The notes beneath the pieces are model-generated. The model saw only the letters and a program-made list of their open reading frames with translations. It was not told the origin of the DNA and ran no database searches. The position numbers and the translations under genes were made by a program. 64,000 nucleotides of DNA, taken from positions 1-64,000 of the forward strand of contig LXWE01000004.1 of assembly GCA_001660395.1 (NCBI GenBank), given 5' to 3'. Shown one piece after another: positions 30,452 to 41,193 of this stretch. How positions within the stretch are numbered: position 1 is the stretch's first letter; each line of letters begins with the position of its first letter. This stretch comes from Alteromonadaceae bacterium XY-R5. GTDB taxonomy: Bacteria; Pseudomonadota; Gammaproteobacteria; Enterobacterales; Alteromonadaceae.

Positions 30452-30921
30452 TGCGCCATTACGTGATTGCTCTTAGCATTATTGCTGCATTGATATTACA
30501 GATCATGCCGATGCCGGCCTGGGCAGATCTCTATCGTCCTACATGGGTTCTGTTAGTGATTTCTTATTGGGCGCTGGCATTACCGAACAGGGTCAATGTT
30601 GGTGTGGCCTTTCTCAATGGCATAGTGCTGGATATTTTGCTTGGTACCAGTTTAGGTGTGCATGCCTTTGCCATGAGTTTATGCATCTATGTGTTGGCGG
30701 CCAATTATCAACGTTTGCGCAACTATTCTGTGCTGCAACAGGTTGTAGTCATTGGGATCCTCAGTGCTCTATATCATTTGGTTGTGTTCTGGTTCCAGCA
30801 TCTACTTACCGATGTTCTGTTCCTGTTTGAGTACCTGTGGCCGGTACTGACATCTATGTTACTTTGGCCTTGGTTATTTTTATTACTTCGTAAGGTTCGC
30901 CGACAGTTTCGCGTGACCTAA
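30451..30921 (+). CDS. mreD: Rod shape-determining protein MreD
   Basis: MreD is a small, very hydrophobic inner-membrane protein (156 residues, five or six helices) starting MRHYVIALSIIAALILQIMP. It carries the RPTWVLLVISYWALALP and NGIVLDILLGTSLGVHAF motifs of the family. An earlier in-frame codon at 30403 lies inside mreC and is rejected. The ATG overlaps the mreC stop. Confidence 0.94.
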   Translation: MRHYVIALSIIAALILQIMPMPAWADLYRPTWVLLVISYWALALPNRVNVGVAFLNGIVLDILLGTSLGVHAFAMSLCIYVLAANYQRLRNYSVLQQVVVIGILSALYHLVVFWFQHLLTDVLFLFEYLWPVLTSMLLWPWLFLLLRKVRRQFRVT

Positions 30922-30932
30922 AAGGATAGAGA

Positions 30933-31505
30933 ATGCTAATTCTTGCTTCCCAATCTCCACGCCGGGCAGAGCTACTGACCCAGTTAAATGTGTCATTTGA
31001 AAAGTCAGTTGCTGATATCGATGAGACGCCCTGGACGCAGGAGAGCGCGACAGATTATGTTGCACGGATGGCAAGAGAAAAGGTAACAAAAGTGGCATCG
31101 ACTGTTTGTGCGGACAGCGCGGTGTTGGGATCTGACACATCCGTAGTCATTGATGGTGTCATTCTGGGTAAACCTGCGGACTTTAATGACTTTAGCAACA
31201 TGATGCAGTCGCTAAGTAATCGAAAGCATCAGGTGATGACGTCGGTCTGTATCCAATACCGGGGCGAGTTGTATGAGTCGCTGGTCATCACAGATGTAAG
31301 TTTCAAATCCCTGTCGGAGCAGGAAATTCTCTGGTATTGGCATACCGGAGAGCCGGCGGATAAAGCTGGCGGCTATGGTATCCAGGGACTGGGTGGGCAA
31401 TTTGTCACCCGTATTGAGGGCAGTTATAGTGCAGTAGTGGGATTGCCCCTGTATGAAACCAGCCAGTTGCTGGAACAGATAGGCCTGAAGAATTATGAGT
31501 GCTGA
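30933..31505 (+). CDS. maf: Maf family nucleotide pyrophosphatase
   Basis: Maf-type enzymes hydrolyse non-canonical or excess nucleoside triphosphates (dTTP/UTP type in YhdE). The protein starts LILASQSPRRAELLTQLN and carries DIDETPW, the ADSAVLGSDTSVV acid motif, and GKPADFNDFSNMMQSLSNRKHQV. At 190 residues it has the normal length. It is 11 bp after mreD and overlaps rng by 11 bp, so it belongs to the same transcription unit. Confidence 0.94.
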   Translation: MLILASQSPRRAELLTQLNVSFEKSVADIDETPWTQESATDYVARMAREKVTKVASTVCADSAVLGSDTSVVIDGVILGKPADFNDFSNMMQSLSNRKHQVMTSVCIQYRGELYESLVITDVSFKSLSEQEILWYWHTGEPADKAGGYGIQGLGGQFVTRIEGSYSAVVGLPLYETSQLLEQIGLKNYEC

Positions 31506-32967
31506 GTTATTGATCAATGTGACGCCTTCTGAGTCACGAGTGGCGTTGATTGAAAATGGGATCCTGCAGGAGCTGCATGTTGAGCGCCACACCAAACGTG
31601 GCCTGGTTGGTAATATTTATCGCGGCAAGGTGAGCCGGGTGTTACCAGGCATGCAGGCAGCGTTTGTTGATATAGGTTTTGATAAAGCGGCGTTCTTACA
31701 TGCCTCTGATATCGCCATTCACAATGAAGTGGTGGGGGAGGTTTCCGCATCACATATTCAAAAGCGCGATATTCGTGAACTGGTCAGAGATGGCCAGGAT
31801 ATCGTGGTGCAGGTAGTAAAAGATCCGATCGGCACCAAAGGTGCGCGTTTGACAACGGACATTACGATTCCTTCCCGTTATTTGGTGTTTATGCCAAGCG
31901 TCGCTCATGTCGGTGTCTCACAGCGTATTGAAGATGAAGTTGAGCGCGAACGCCTCAAGGCCCTCATTCAGCAGTTATCAGAGGAAACCTCTGAAGGCGG
32001 TTTTATTTTGCGTACCGCCGCTGAAGGGGTTGGAGAGAAAGAGCTGCAGCAGGACGCGGACTTTTTGCGTCGACTTTGGGCAAAAATTCAGTCTCGGATG
32101 AAAAAGCGCGAATCAAATGTCCTGTATGAAGATTTACCCTTAGCGCGGCGCGTATTAAGAGATTTCGTTGGTACTGAGTTGGACCGTATACGCATTGACT
32201 CCAAGCTGTCATTTCAGGAATTGAAAGACTTTACCAACGAGTATGCGCCGGAGTTTCAGAAACTGCTTGAGTACTACCCCGGTGATCGCCCTATTTTCGA
32301 CTTATATGATGTTGAGAATGAGGCGCAAAGGGCACTGGATCGTCGAGTCGATTTAAAATCCGGGGGCTATCTGATTATCGACCAGACAGAAGCCATGACG
32401 ACCATTGATATCAACACGGGTGCGTTTGTGGGCCATCGAAATCTGGATGAGACCATTTTCAATACGAACATCGAGGCGACTCAGGCCATTGCGCGCCAGT
32501 TACGCTTGCGCAACTTAGGCGGCATGATACTCATCGATTTCATCGATATGACCGACCAAGATCACAAGCGTCGTGTGCTGCATTCTCTCGAAATTGCTAC
32601 CAGTAAAGACAGAGCCAAGATAAACATTCATGGCTTTACGGCGCTGGGCTTAGTCGAGATGACGCGCAAACGCACGCGCGAGAGTTTAGAGCATATTCTC
32701 TGTGGTGAATGTCCTTCCTGTCGGGGACGTGGCTCGATTAAGACGGTTGAGACCGTGTGTTTCGAAATTATGCGCGAAATTGTGCGGGTGAACCGTGCGT
32801 ATCAGGCTGACAAATTTGTCGTATACGCCTCACCTAAAGTGGTTGAAGCCCTGCTGGGTGAAGAATCACATATGCTGGCGGAACTAGAAGCCTTCGTAAG
32901 TAAACAAATAAAGATACAAACCGAGTTGCTGTACAGTCAGGACAAGTTTGATGTGGTTATGATGTGA
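31495..32967 (+). CDS. rng: Ribonuclease G
   Basis: RNase G is the RNase E-like endonuclease that matures the 16S rRNA 5' end and degrades some mRNAs. The 490-residue protein has the S1 domain (YRGKVSRVLPGMQAAFVDIG) and a 5'-sensor/RNase H region. The catalytic segment contains MTTIDINTGAFVG and MILIDFIDM with paired Asp residues, and the zinc-link CGECPSCRGRGS is present. It overlaps maf at the start and yhdP at the end. Confidence 0.97.
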   Translation: MSAELLINVTPSESRVALIENGILQELHVERHTKRGLVGNIYRGKVSRVLPGMQAAFVDIGFDKAAFLHASDIAIHNEVVGEVSASHIQKRDIRELVRDGQDIVVQVVKDPIGTKGARLTTDITIPSRYLVFMPSVAHVGVSQRIEDEVERERLKALIQQLSEETSEGGFILRTAAEGVGEKELQQDADFLRRLWAKIQSRMKKRESNVLYEDLPLARRVLRDFVGTELDRIRIDSKLSFQELKDFTNEYAPEFQKLLEYYPGDRPIFDLYDVENEAQRALDRRVDLKSGGYLIIDQTEAMTTIDINTGAFVGHRNLDETIFNTNIEATQAIARQLRLRNLGGMILIDFIDMTDQDHKRRVLHSLEIATSKDRAKINIHGFTALGLVEMTRKRTRESLEHILCGECPSCRGRGSIKTVETVCFEIMREIVRVNRAYQADKFVVYASPKVVEALLGEESHMLAELEAFVSKQIKIQTELLYSQDKFDVVMM

Positions 32968-35900
32968 TAAACGTAAACCGGATTCTTGCAAAAACACTTA
33001 AGCTGCTGTGGGCAACCGCGGCAGGTTTGTTGGTGACGGTCGCCGTTGCCATTAGCGTTTTACGTTACACCCTGCCCTACATGGATAAACAAAAGGGGCT
33101 TCTGGAAGAGTGGGTATCAGCGCAATATGGCGTTGAGGTGAATATCGGTGAAATCAGTGCAAGCTGGGAAGGTATTGGGCCTGCGATATTGTTGCGGGAT
33201 ATTAGTCTGGCACAAAGTCAGGATGCCCCTCTTGGTCTGCATGTGTCTGAAACTTCCATTGAGGTGGATTTTTGGGGATCGATTCTCGCAAGACAGTTGC
33301 AGTCTCGTCATTTCAGCCTGGATGGTTTGGATCTGCAGCTTGATTTAACCCGATTGGGAGCTTCCGATTCGAATTACCCTATCGTCGACGCCCTACAGAA
33401 TTTGTTTCTGAATCAATTGCATGCCTTCTCTGTTGAAAATAGCAGCTTAACCTTACTGACTGCCCAAGATAGCCGGCGGATTCAGATTCGGCAGCTAGAC
33501 TGGCAGAACAGAGGTGAAAGACACCAGGGTATTGGCCAGTTAAGAGTTGCTGAACTGGCAAATAATGCCACCTATTTTGCGCTTGAATTAAAAGGTGAGC
33601 AGGACAACCTGGACGGCATGCTTTATGTGAATGCCGAAGATTTGGACCTATCTCCATGGCTGAATCACTTTATTGATACTGACCAGCAAATTGATGAAAG
33701 CCGAGGCAATTTTGCCGCCTGGGCAGCGATTGATAACAGCCAGTTTACCAGTATCCAGCTCACTTTTGGTCACAGTGCACTGAGTTGGTCCACGCCTCAA
33801 AAACAAACCAGTGCCGAATTACTCGACGGCGAAATTGTCGCTGTACCAGATAAAAAAGGCTGGTTAATCAATGCCAATCAATTACGACTGATGAGTGATG
33901 GAAAACTGCTCACCACAGATTGGAATGGCCGGTTTGAAAGCAAAGGAAATTGGCGTCTTGCATCCCGTCAAAACTTTCTGCTGGATCCATTAACACCTTT
34001 ATTGTCCTTATTTATGGTGGATGAAACAGCTGAAACTATCCAGGCTGTTAATCCAAAAGGACAGTTGGATCAGTTAACTCTGGGCATGGTCAATGGTCAG
34101 TTTGAGATGCATGCAGGAATGTCTGGGCTTAGTTGGCAGGCCAGTAAATTTCTGCCTGGCGTTACTGGCTTAAGCGCCGATCTTAATTGGTTTGCAGGCC
34201 GTGGTAGTTTGCATCTGAAGGTCTCGGATGCTGAATTGGATACCGATATCCTGCTTGGGCGCAAGCTTGCGGTGGCGAAATTGGATAGCTGGTTGTATTT
34301 GGAGCCAGATGCTGAAAGCTATCGGTTAGTCATACCGAAACTCAGCTTAGAAAGCCCTGATATCAGTCTTAATCAACAACTGGCATATGATTTTAGCAGT
34401 GGTGAGCTTGCTATTGGGGGGAGTCTGGCGCCAATGGACACCCTGCGGGCGAAGAGTTTCTTCCCCACTTCTTTAATGGGTAAACAAGTCGTTGGTTATC
34501 TTGACGGAGCGTTGCAACAAGGCCAGATCCGCGAGGCCAATTATATGTGGCACGGTAAACCAGCAGACTTTCCATATGCAAATCATAATGGCATTTTCCA
34601 GGCTGGTATTGAGTTGCAGCAACAGGACTTTCGCTTTGACGCAGGCTGGCCCGCGATTCGCGATGCGAATTTGTCACTTCTGTTTGAAAATCAAGGGTTA
34701 ACCATTAGAAGTACACAAGGCGTATTGGACCAGGTTGCCATTGGCGACATTGTTGCAAACATTCCTGCTCTTACGTCTGGGGCACACTTAAGTATCGATG
34801 CAAGCGGAAGTGCGACTGGCCCCCAGGTGACCCAGTTAATGCTTAACAGTACCTTGAGTGATTCGGTCGGTGCAGTATTGGAAAATTTGCAGGTTCAGGG
34901 GCCGGTTAGTGCGTCGCTGAAATTAGACATACCTCTTGCCGGTGGGCATGTGGTTGCAAAAGGTCAGGTACAACTGCCCGGAAACCATGTTCTGGTGGCG
35001 CCATTAGATATGGCATTGCAACAAACTCAGGGCCAGTTAAGCTTCGAAAATGACAAAGTAACGGTGAGTCGTATGCAGGCGAATCTGTTCGGTCAGCCCG
35101 TGTCATTTTCCGTTGATGGGGCTTCCCTGAGTCAGACACATGGATACCGTACTGAAGTTGGTATTGATGCAGATTGGGATGTCACCCCTTTGTTGCAGAA
35201 ATACCGTCCTGGTTTAGCGCCATTTTTATCCGGCAAAGGCCATTGGCACAGTGATTTAACACTTACTAATGGTGCAGATGGCGAGTTTAACTACCAGATG
35301 GCTCTGGATTCCGAGATGCTAAATGTTGCTTCCTCGTTACCTGCGCCATTTGATAAATCCAGTGATTCTGTTAAGCCTTTTATCGCCAATGTCGAAGGAA
35401 ATAATCAGGCCTCTACTATTCAACTGACGTTTGGAGACGATATTAAGTTCTCTGGGATATTACCGCATAAAGAAAAGCAGTTTTCTCGCGCACATCTGGC
35501 GTTAGGCAAAACCGATATGGTTGGTCTGGGGTACGGATTCAGTATTTCAGCGGATTTACCCAGCGTTGACTTCAATGCCTGGTATCGTGCTATCGAGGGG
35601 CTGTTGGTGAATCCGGAAATTCAGGGCGAACAGTTCGCTGCAACCCCCATTCTGGATGCACCGACCCGTATTTTTGCAGAAACAGGAACCCTGTTAATAG
35701 CCGGGCAACAACTCCAAAACGTAGATCTATTAGCTAAGCAATCGGGATTAAACTGGAATTTACAGATTAATTCTGAAGAAGCCCGTTTAGATATGCTGCT
35801 TAACCATGACTGGCAAGGTCGAGGCATAGAGGTAAATGCAGACTACATCAATCTGGCGGAATGGAAGCAAGGTGAAGAAAAGCTGGATGAACAGGACTAT

Positions 35901-36857
35901 ACCAATCTTCCGCCCATCAAGTTCTCCTGCTTACGCTGTGCAATCAAAGGCATTAATTTAGGTAAGCTGGATTTGCAATTGAGCCCAAATGATAAGGGCA
36001 TGGCCATAGATACGGTGAGTCTGCTGAATAAAAATGGCACTCTAACAGGCAGTGGGCAATGGCTAATCAATGAAAAGCAAAATCGTACTGAGATTAATGG
36101 TGCACTAAAAAGTAGTGATATAGGGGCTTTTTTACGAGATTTTGATGTTAAGTCTGGTATTAAAGACTCGGAAGCTAAAATTGACTACACCTTAAGCTGG
36201 AACGATACGCCATTTAAACTGGACACCCACAGTCTGAATGGAAAGCTGGAAGGTAAACTGAGTGATGGCTACCTGACCGAAGTGAGTGACAAAGGATCGC
36301 GTATTTTCAGCATTTTAAGCCTTGAATCTCTGGTGCGTAAGTTGAGTCTCGACTTCCGTGATGTGTTCGCTAAGGGGTTCTTCTACGATAAAATTGAGTC
36401 TACCTTTGATATTAAAAATGGGGTGATCCACACCGATGATTTGTTGGTGGACGGTGGTGCTGGCGATATCTCCGTGAAGGGGGCGACTAACTTAAATGAT
36501 CAGACCCTGGATTACCGTATTCAATTTACCCCTAATGTGACCTCCAGTTTGCCTGTTATCGTTGCCTGGATGGTGAATCCTGCTACGGCAATAGCCGCAC
36601 TAGCACTGGATGAAGTGCTGACCTCCGCCAAAGTTATTTCAAATATTCAGTATTCCTTAACCGGTACGATAGATACGCCCGTACTGACTGAGATTGAACG
36701 TGGTAGTAAGGAAATTGCTTTACCTGCACAACAGAAGGTGCCTACACAACCCGCTATTGATGACAACGAACAACCACAGTCACCTTCAGCTAATCCAGCG
36801 GCAGCTCAGCCATCAGGGACAACGATGAACACACGCGAGGAAGTAGGACATGGCTAA
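32964..36857 (+). CDS. yhdP: YhdP family AsmA-like lipid transport protein
   Basis: This is a 1297-residue inner-membrane-anchored periplasmic bridge. It has one N-terminal helix (about residues 12-34), then long repeated beta-groove (DUF3971) sequence and a C-terminal AsmA-like domain (SILSLESLVRKLSLDFRDVFAKGF). YhdP, TamB and YdbH carry phospholipids to the outer membrane in enteric bacteria. The start is a GTG overlapping the rng stop, and no better start exists nearby. The Pro/Gln-rich C-terminus (about 1255-1297) overlaps the nitrilase start by 8 bp. Confidence 0.92.
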   Translation: MINVNRILAKTLKLLWATAAGLLVTVAVAISVLRYTLPYMDKQKGLLEEWVSAQYGVEVNIGEISASWEGIGPAILLRDISLAQSQDAPLGLHVSETSIEVDFWGSILARQLQSRHFSLDGLDLQLDLTRLGASDSNYPIVDALQNLFLNQLHAFSVENSSLTLLTAQDSRRIQIRQLDWQNRGERHQGIGQLRVAELANNATYFALELKGEQDNLDGMLYVNAEDLDLSPWLNHFIDTDQQIDESRGNFAAWAAIDNSQFTSIQLTFGHSALSWSTPQKQTSAELLDGEIVAVPDKKGWLINANQLRLMSDGKLLTTDWNGRFESKGNWRLASRQNFLLDPLTPLLSLFMVDETAETIQAVNPKGQLDQLTLGMVNGQFEMHAGMSGLSWQASKFLPGVTGLSADLNWFAGRGSLHLKVSDAELDTDILLGRKLAVAKLDSWLYLEPDAESYRLVIPKLSLESPDISLNQQLAYDFSSGELAIGGSLAPMDTLRAKSFFPTSLMGKQVVGYLDGALQQGQIREANYMWHGKPADFPYANHNGIFQAGIELQQQDFRFDAGWPAIRDANLSLLFENQGLTIRSTQGVLDQVAIGDIVANIPALTSGAHLSIDASGSATGPQVTQLMLNSTLSDSVGAVLENLQVQGPVSASLKLDIPLAGGHVVAKGQVQLPGNHVLVAPLDMALQQTQGQLSFENDKVTVSRMQANLFGQPVSFSVDGASLSQTHGYRTEVGIDADWDVTPLLQKYRPGLAPFLSGKGHWHSDLTLTNGADGEFNYQMALDSEMLNVASSLPAPFDKSSDSVKPFIANVEGNNQASTIQLTFGDDIKFSGILPHKEKQFSRAHLALGKTDMVGLGYGFSISADLPSVDFNAWYRAIEGLLVNPEIQGEQFAATPILDAPTRIFAETGTLLIAGQQLQNVDLLAKQSGLNWNLQINSEEARLDMLLNHDWQGRGIEVNADYINLAEWKQGEEKLDEQDYTNLPPIKFSCLRCAIKGINLGKLDLQLSPNDKGMAIDTVSLLNKNGTLTGSGQWLINEKQNRTEINGALKSSDIGAFLRDFDVKSGIKDSEAKIDYTLSWNDTPFKLDTHSLNGKLEGKLSDGYLTEVSDKGSRIFSILSLESLVRKLSLDFRDVFAKGFFYDKIESTFDIKNGVIHTDDLLVDGGAGDISVKGATNLNDQTLDYRIQFTPNVTSSLPVIVAWMVNPATAIAALALDEVLTSAKVISNIQYSLTGTIDTPVLTEIERGSKEIALPAQQKVPTQPAIDDNEQPQSPSANPAAAQPSGTTMNTREEVGHG

Positions 36858-37668
36858 TTTGATTGCGTTACAAATGGTCTCCGGCCCGGATCCTGAAGAA
36901 AATTTGAATCAGGTTGAGTCTTTGCTCAGGCAATTACGCGTAGATGAACCCACATTAGTTGTCCTACCGGAATGTTTCGCGTGCTTTGGAGGTGGAGACA
37001 GAGGTCAGCTGGATATCGCTGAGCCGATGGGGAATGGCCCTGTGCAAGCCCGACTTGCCGATATGGCTAAGCAATATGGTGTATGGATAGCGTCTGGCAG
37101 CTTACCGACCAAAGCCGCGGATGAGGATAAATTTCAGGCAAGCTGCATCCTTATTAATGATCAGGGCCAGCATATGGCTGACTACCAAAAAATTCATCTG
37201 TTTGATGTACAGGTAGCCGATAATACCGGTCAGTATCTGGAGTCGCGTTTTACTCGCCCAGGTGAAAAGGTCACAGTAGTAGACACACCATTTGGCCGCC
37301 TGGGAATTGCCATCTGCTACGATATTCGCTTTGCGGGATTATTTCAGGCAATGGAGCAAATTGACCTGCTAATTGTACCTGCTGCCTTTACCGCCAAAAC
37401 TGGTGAAGCCCATTGGCACACATTATTGAAGGCCCGAGCGATTGAGAAGCAATGTTATCTGGTTGCAGCCAATCAAGGTGGGACACATAAGAATGGCAGG
37501 CAAACCTATGGCCATTCCTGTATTATTTCTCCATGGGGAGAAGTCATTATGGAAGTGGCAAATGGGCCGGGGATTGCAATGGCCACACCTGATCCTCAAC
37601 TGATTTCCCGTTTACGTCAGAGCATGCCAGTGCATGCACACAATAAATTCAGGAGTTACCTTGTCTAA
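36850..37668 (+). CDS. Carbon-nitrogen hydrolase (Nit-type amidase)
   Basis: This 272-residue protein has the catalytic Glu-Lys-Cys triad in the expected contexts: LPECFACFG (Glu), YQKIHLFDV (Lys) and [10 protein letters not shown] (Cys). Proteins of this subgroup include Nit1-type deaminated-glutathione amidases, a repair function; that assignment is likely but not certain. Its start overlaps yhdP and its end overlaps tldD. Confidence 0.88.
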   Translation: MANLIALQMVSGPDPEENLNQVESLLRQLRVDEPTLVVLPECFACFGGGDRGQLDIAEPMGNGPVQARLADMAKQYGVWIASGSLPTKAADEDKFQASCILINDQGQHMADYQKIHLFDVQVADNTGQYLESRFTRPGEKVTVVDTPFGRLGIAICYDIRFAGLFQAMEQIDLLIVPAAFTAKTGEAHWHTLLKARAIEKQCYLVAANQGGTHKNGRQTYGHSCIISPWGEVIMEVANGPGIAMATPDPQLISRLRQSMPVHAHNKFRSYLV

Positions 37669-39103
37669 TCAAGTTGAACAGAATCTGCTGACCGCGTCCG
37701 AGCTGGATCGCGCAAAATTAGGTCAGGCGCTGGATATTATTTTTCAGCATCAGAATGACTTTGCGGATTTATATTTCCAGTCTAGCCAGCATGAAACCTG
37801 GGTACTTGAAGACGGTATTATTAAAGACGGTAGCTACAATATTGAACGCGGTGTGGGTGTGCGCGCTGTGTGTGGTGAAAAGACCGGCTTTGCGTATTCT
37901 GATGAAATATCGCCAGAAGCTCTGCATAAAGCGGCGATGGCTGCTCGCAGTATATCAGCGGAATCCGGTAGCCAGAAAGTGAGCGGTTTAAAAGAGCAGC
38001 AAATTGCAGCCAAATACTCCGCTGATAATCCACTATTAAAAATGCAGGATGAAGAGAAGATAGCATTACTGCGCCTGGTGGATGAATATGTGCGTAGGCA
38101 ACAGCCTGATGTTAGTCAGGTCGTTGTGAGTCTTAGCGGTGTCTATGAAGAAGTGCTAATCGCTGCGACCGACGGTACGTTTTGTACCGACATTCGTCCG
38201 TTAATTCGTCTTAATTGCTCTGTATTACTGGAACAGGATGGTCGTCGTGAGCGTGGTAGTGCCGGTGCTGGCGGCCGTTTTTGTTACGATTATTTCCGTG
38301 AAGATAACGACGGTCAGCCACGTTACGAAAAGCTGGCCGATGAAGCATTGCATATGGCGCGTGTAAATATGCAGGCGGTTGCTGCGCCAGCAGGTGCTAT
38401 GCCTGTTGTGTTAGGTAGTGGTTGGCCGGGCGTGTTGTTGCATGAGGCCGTGGGGCATGGCTTGGAAGGTGATTTTAACCGCAAAGGTGCGTCAACCTTC
38501 AGTGGTCGCATAGGTCAGCAAGTGGCATCAAAAGGCGTCACCGTTGTTGATGATGGTACGCTGGCAGACCGCCGAGGTTCGTTGTCTGTCGATGATGAGG
38601 GAACGCCGAGTCAGTACAACGTATTGATAGAGGACGGTGTCCTTAAAGGGTATATGCAGGACAAGCTGAACGCGCGTCTTATGGGCGTTGCCCCTACCGG
38701 AAATGGGCGACGTGAATCCTACGCCCATTTGCCGATGCCGCGAATGACCAATACTTATATGCTGGCTGGTCAGTACAGTCAGGAAGAGATTATTTCGACC
38801 ATCGAGAAAGGCATTTTTGCGCCTAACTTTGGTGGCGGTCAGGTAGATATCACCTCTGGTAAATTTGTATTCTCGACTTCGGAAGCCTATTTGATCGAAA
38901 ACGGCAAAGTAACAACACCAGTTAAAGGGGCTACCCTCATCGGCAATGGCCCTGAAGTGATGCAGAAGATTTCTATGATAGGAAACGATCTGTCATTAGA
39001 TGCGGGGGTTGGTGTGTGCGGTAAAGACGGCCAAAGTGTGCCTGTTGGCGTTGGCCAGCCAAGTCTGAAGGTTGATGAAATAACCGTAGGTGGCACTGCC
39101 TGA
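37661..39103 (+). CDS. tldD: Metalloprotease TldD
   Basis: TldD forms a heterodimeric zinc protease with TldE/PmbA that degrades unfolded or modified peptides. The catalytic [11 protein letters not shown] motif is present, as are the conserved [12 protein letters not shown] and DDEGTPSQ segments. An in-frame ATG exists at 37634 inside the nitrilase gene, but the TTG at 37661 follows an ideal AGGAG at 5 bp, so translation probably starts there (480 residues) and is coupled to the overlapping nitrilase stop. A terminator follows. Confidence 0.95.
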   Translation: MSNQVEQNLLTASELDRAKLGQALDIIFQHQNDFADLYFQSSQHETWVLEDGIIKDGSYNIERGVGVRAVCGEKTGFAYSDEISPEALHKAAMAARSISAESGSQKVSGLKEQQIAAKYSADNPLLKMQDEEKIALLRLVDEYVRRQQPDVSQVVVSLSGVYEEVLIAATDGTFCTDIRPLIRLNCSVLLEQDGRRERGSAGAGGRFCYDYFREDNDGQPRYEKLADEALHMARVNMQAVAAPAGAMPVVLGSGWPGVLLHEAVGHGLEGDFNRKGASTFSGRIGQQVASKGVTVVDDGTLADRRGSLSVDDEGTPSQYNVLIEDGVLKGYMQDKLNARLMGVAPTGNGRRESYAHLPMPRMTNTYMLAGQYSQEEIISTIEKGIFAPNFGGGQVDITSGKFVFSTSEAYLIENGKVTTPVKGATLIGNGPEVMQKISMIGNDLSLDAGVGVCGKDGQSVPVGVGQPSLKVDEITVGGTA

Positions 39104-39118
39104 AGTAGGTGTTGATTG

Positions 39119-39143
39119 AAAAGCCCGCATTATGCGGGCTTTT
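39119..39143. terminator. Bidirectional terminator between tldD and darP
   Basis: A perfect 12-bp stem (core AAGCCCGCAT) has flanking A and T tracts. It serves the convergent tldD and darP genes. Confidence 0.93.
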
Positions 39144-39151
39144 CATTTGGG

Positions 39152-39679
39152 TTATTGCTCGTGCAGTGGCAACATTTCTTTTAAATACTGAAATATTTCA
39201 CGCGCCGATTTAGGTGGCTTATTTTCACTATGTTCTTTTGCCGCCTGGCGAGCCAGCTGACGCAATTTCTGACGATCAAGATGCGCATGCTCTTCCATGA
39301 TGTCATTTATTGCTTTGTCGCCTTTGGCAACAATGCTATCGCGCAACTGTTCCAGCATATGGAAATGTCGATTTGCATACTGGTGGCTGTTTTGCAGTTT
39401 TTCCAGCGCTTCCTCTATCGGCTGAGTATCGCGGCCACGCATCAGCTTGCCGATAAATTGCAACTGACGACGGTAACCGTCTTTTTTCTTGTTAATACGC
39501 TGTGCCAGCTTAATCGCGTCTGCCAGCTCGCCATCCAGAGGTATTTTCTCTAGTGCGCCGGGCGTCAGGCTAACCAGCGTGGCGCCGAGATCCTTAAGTC
39601 CTTCGCTTTCTCTTTTTAGCTGACTTTTGCTTTTTTCTTCCCACTCATCGGGATAATTTTCGAATTCAGAATCGGCCAT
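39152..39679 (-). CDS. darP: Ribosome-associated protein DarP (YjgA, DUF615)
   Basis: This highly charged 175-residue protein has the DUF615 pattern: EWEEKSKSQLKRESEGLKDLGATLVSLTPGALEKIPLD and IKLAQRIN...RRQLQFIGKLMR. DarP/YjgA helps in a late step of 50S ribosomal subunit assembly. It is divergent from pmbA, with a short shared promoter region of 87 bp, an arrangement conserved in many gammaproteobacteria. Confidence 0.95.
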   Translation of the reverse strand: MADSEFENYPDEWEEKSKSQLKRESEGLKDLGATLVSLTPGALEKIPLDGELADAIKLAQRINKKKDGYRRQLQFIGKLMRGRDTQPIEEALEKLQNSHQYANRHFHMLEQLRDSIVAKGDKAINDIMEEHAHLDRQKLRQLARQAAKEHSENKPPKSAREIFQYLKEMLPLHEQ

Positions 39680-39766
39680 AGCTTGATCTTTGATGTTACA
39701 CTGTAGGCAAATTGTAACTCTGATAGTAACTGGAAGATAGTTGCGTCACCGAACTGTGAAGATTCT

Positions 39767-41092
39767 ATGCACAAGCAATTAGCTGATATTCAGTCCATCG
39801 TTGAAGATACCCTTAAATATGCCAGCCAAAAAGGCGCGACTCAGGCCGAAGCGAGTATGAGCAAAGTGGAAGGGATCGCTGTTTCCACTCGCCTGAAAGA
39901 AACAGAAACGGTGGAATTTACCAATGATGGAGGACTCGGTATAACGGTCTACGTTGGTAAGCGCAAAGGCAGTGCTTCCAGTGCGGATTTAAGTCCGGCG
40001 GCGTTACGACTGACGGTCGATAAGGCTATCGAAATTGCTCGCCATACCAGTGAAGATCCATGCTCCGGGCTGGCTGAAAAAGAGCTGATGGCATTTGATT
40101 ATCCTGATTTGGATCTGTATCACCCCATTGAGCTGGATACAGAAAAGGGCATTGCGCTTGCCATTGAGGCCGAAGAAGCTGCACTGTCCGCAGATAAGCG
40201 TATCGTCAACTCGGATGGTGCATCTTATAACGCCAACATTGGCGCGAAAGTCTACGCGAATACCCATGGCCTGAATGTGGGCTATCCCAGCAGTCGCTAC
40301 AGCCTGAGCTGTGTGGTGATTGGGGCGGAAGGCGACGATATGCAGCGGGATTATAGTTATACCGTAAGCCGTGATGCCGGTTTGTTAGCGCCAGCCGCGC
40401 AAATTGGTCGGGAAGCCGCAGAATTCACCCTAAGCCGTTTAAATGCGCGTAAGGTAAAAACAGCTAAGGTGCCGATTCTATTTCATCGAGATATCGCCTC
40501 TGGCCTGTTTGGACATCTGGTTGGTGCAATTAGCGGTGGTAGTTTGTACCGCAAATCATCTTTCTTACTCGACCATTTAGGTAAGCAAATTTTGCCAGAA
40601 TGGTTTGATATTCTCGAGAAGCCTCATTTGCGTAATGCTCTGGCCAGTTCTCCTTTTGATAATGAAGGGGTCAGAACCTCTGATATGCAAATTATCAAAG
40701 ATGGCGTGTTACAGCACTATCTGTTGACCAGTTACTCAGCGCGTAAGCTAGGTATGCAGACGAATGGTCATGCTGGTGGAATACACAACTGGTTGGTGAA
40801 ATCGACGGGTGAATCAGACGCTGAGTTGCTTCAGAAAATGGGAACGGGATTGCTGGTCACTGAATTAATGGGTCAGGGTGTGAACATTGTGACCGGTGAC
40901 TATTCTCGTGGTGCGGCTGGATTTTGGGTTGAGAATGGCCAAATCCAGTACCCTGTGCATGAAATTACCATTGCCGGTCATCTGAAAGATATGTTTGCAG
41001 ACATTCAGGCAATTGGCGCGCAAATTGAAGACAGAGGAAGTATTCAGACCGGGTCAGTTTTGATTGGACAAATGCAGGTTGCTGGTAACTAA
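39767..41092 (+). CDS. pmbA: Metalloprotease subunit PmbA (TldE)
   Basis: PmbA is the partner of TldD. The 441-residue protein shares the fold but lacks the HExxxH zinc motif, as expected for the non-catalytic subunit. Characteristic blocks are KRKGSASSADLSP, LFHRDIASGLFGHLVGAISGGSLYRKSSFL and GHAGGIHNWLV. Having tldD and pmbA separated only by darP is informative for joint function. A terminator follows. Confidence 0.95.
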   Translation: MHKQLADIQSIVEDTLKYASQKGATQAEASMSKVEGIAVSTRLKETETVEFTNDGGLGITVYVGKRKGSASSADLSPAALRLTVDKAIEIARHTSEDPCSGLAEKELMAFDYPDLDLYHPIELDTEKGIALAIEAEEAALSADKRIVNSDGASYNANIGAKVYANTHGLNVGYPSSRYSLSCVVIGAEGDDMQRDYSYTVSRDAGLLAPAAQIGREAAEFTLSRLNARKVKTAKVPILFHRDIASGLFGHLVGAISGGSLYRKSSFLLDHLGKQILPEWFDILEKPHLRNALASSPFDNEGVRTSDMQIIKDGVLQHYLLTSYSARKLGMQTNGHAGGIHNWLVKSTGESDAELLQKMGTGLLVTELMGQGVNIVTGDYSRGAAGFWVENGQIQYPVHEITIAGHLKDMFADIQAIGAQIEDRGSIQTGSVLIGQMQVAGN

Positions 41093-41120
41093 TCGAAAGT
41101 AACCAGTTACCTGGAAAGAA

Positions 41121-41146
41121 AAAACGCAGCCGAAAGGCTGCGTTTT
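41121..41146. terminator. Bidirectional terminator between pmbA and arcA
   Basis: A perfect 11-bp stem (AAAACGCAGCC / GGCTGCGTTTT) with a GAAA tetraloop carries T runs in both directions. Confidence 0.93.
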
Positions 41147-41193
41147 AGTTTGAAGACTATGCTTTTAATAGCACCAGAAGACTGGCGTTATTT

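Noticed and set aside
37634..37660. ATG start for tldD inside the nitrilase gene
   Set aside because: The TTG at 37661 has an ideal AGGAG 5 bp upstream, whereas the ATG has none.
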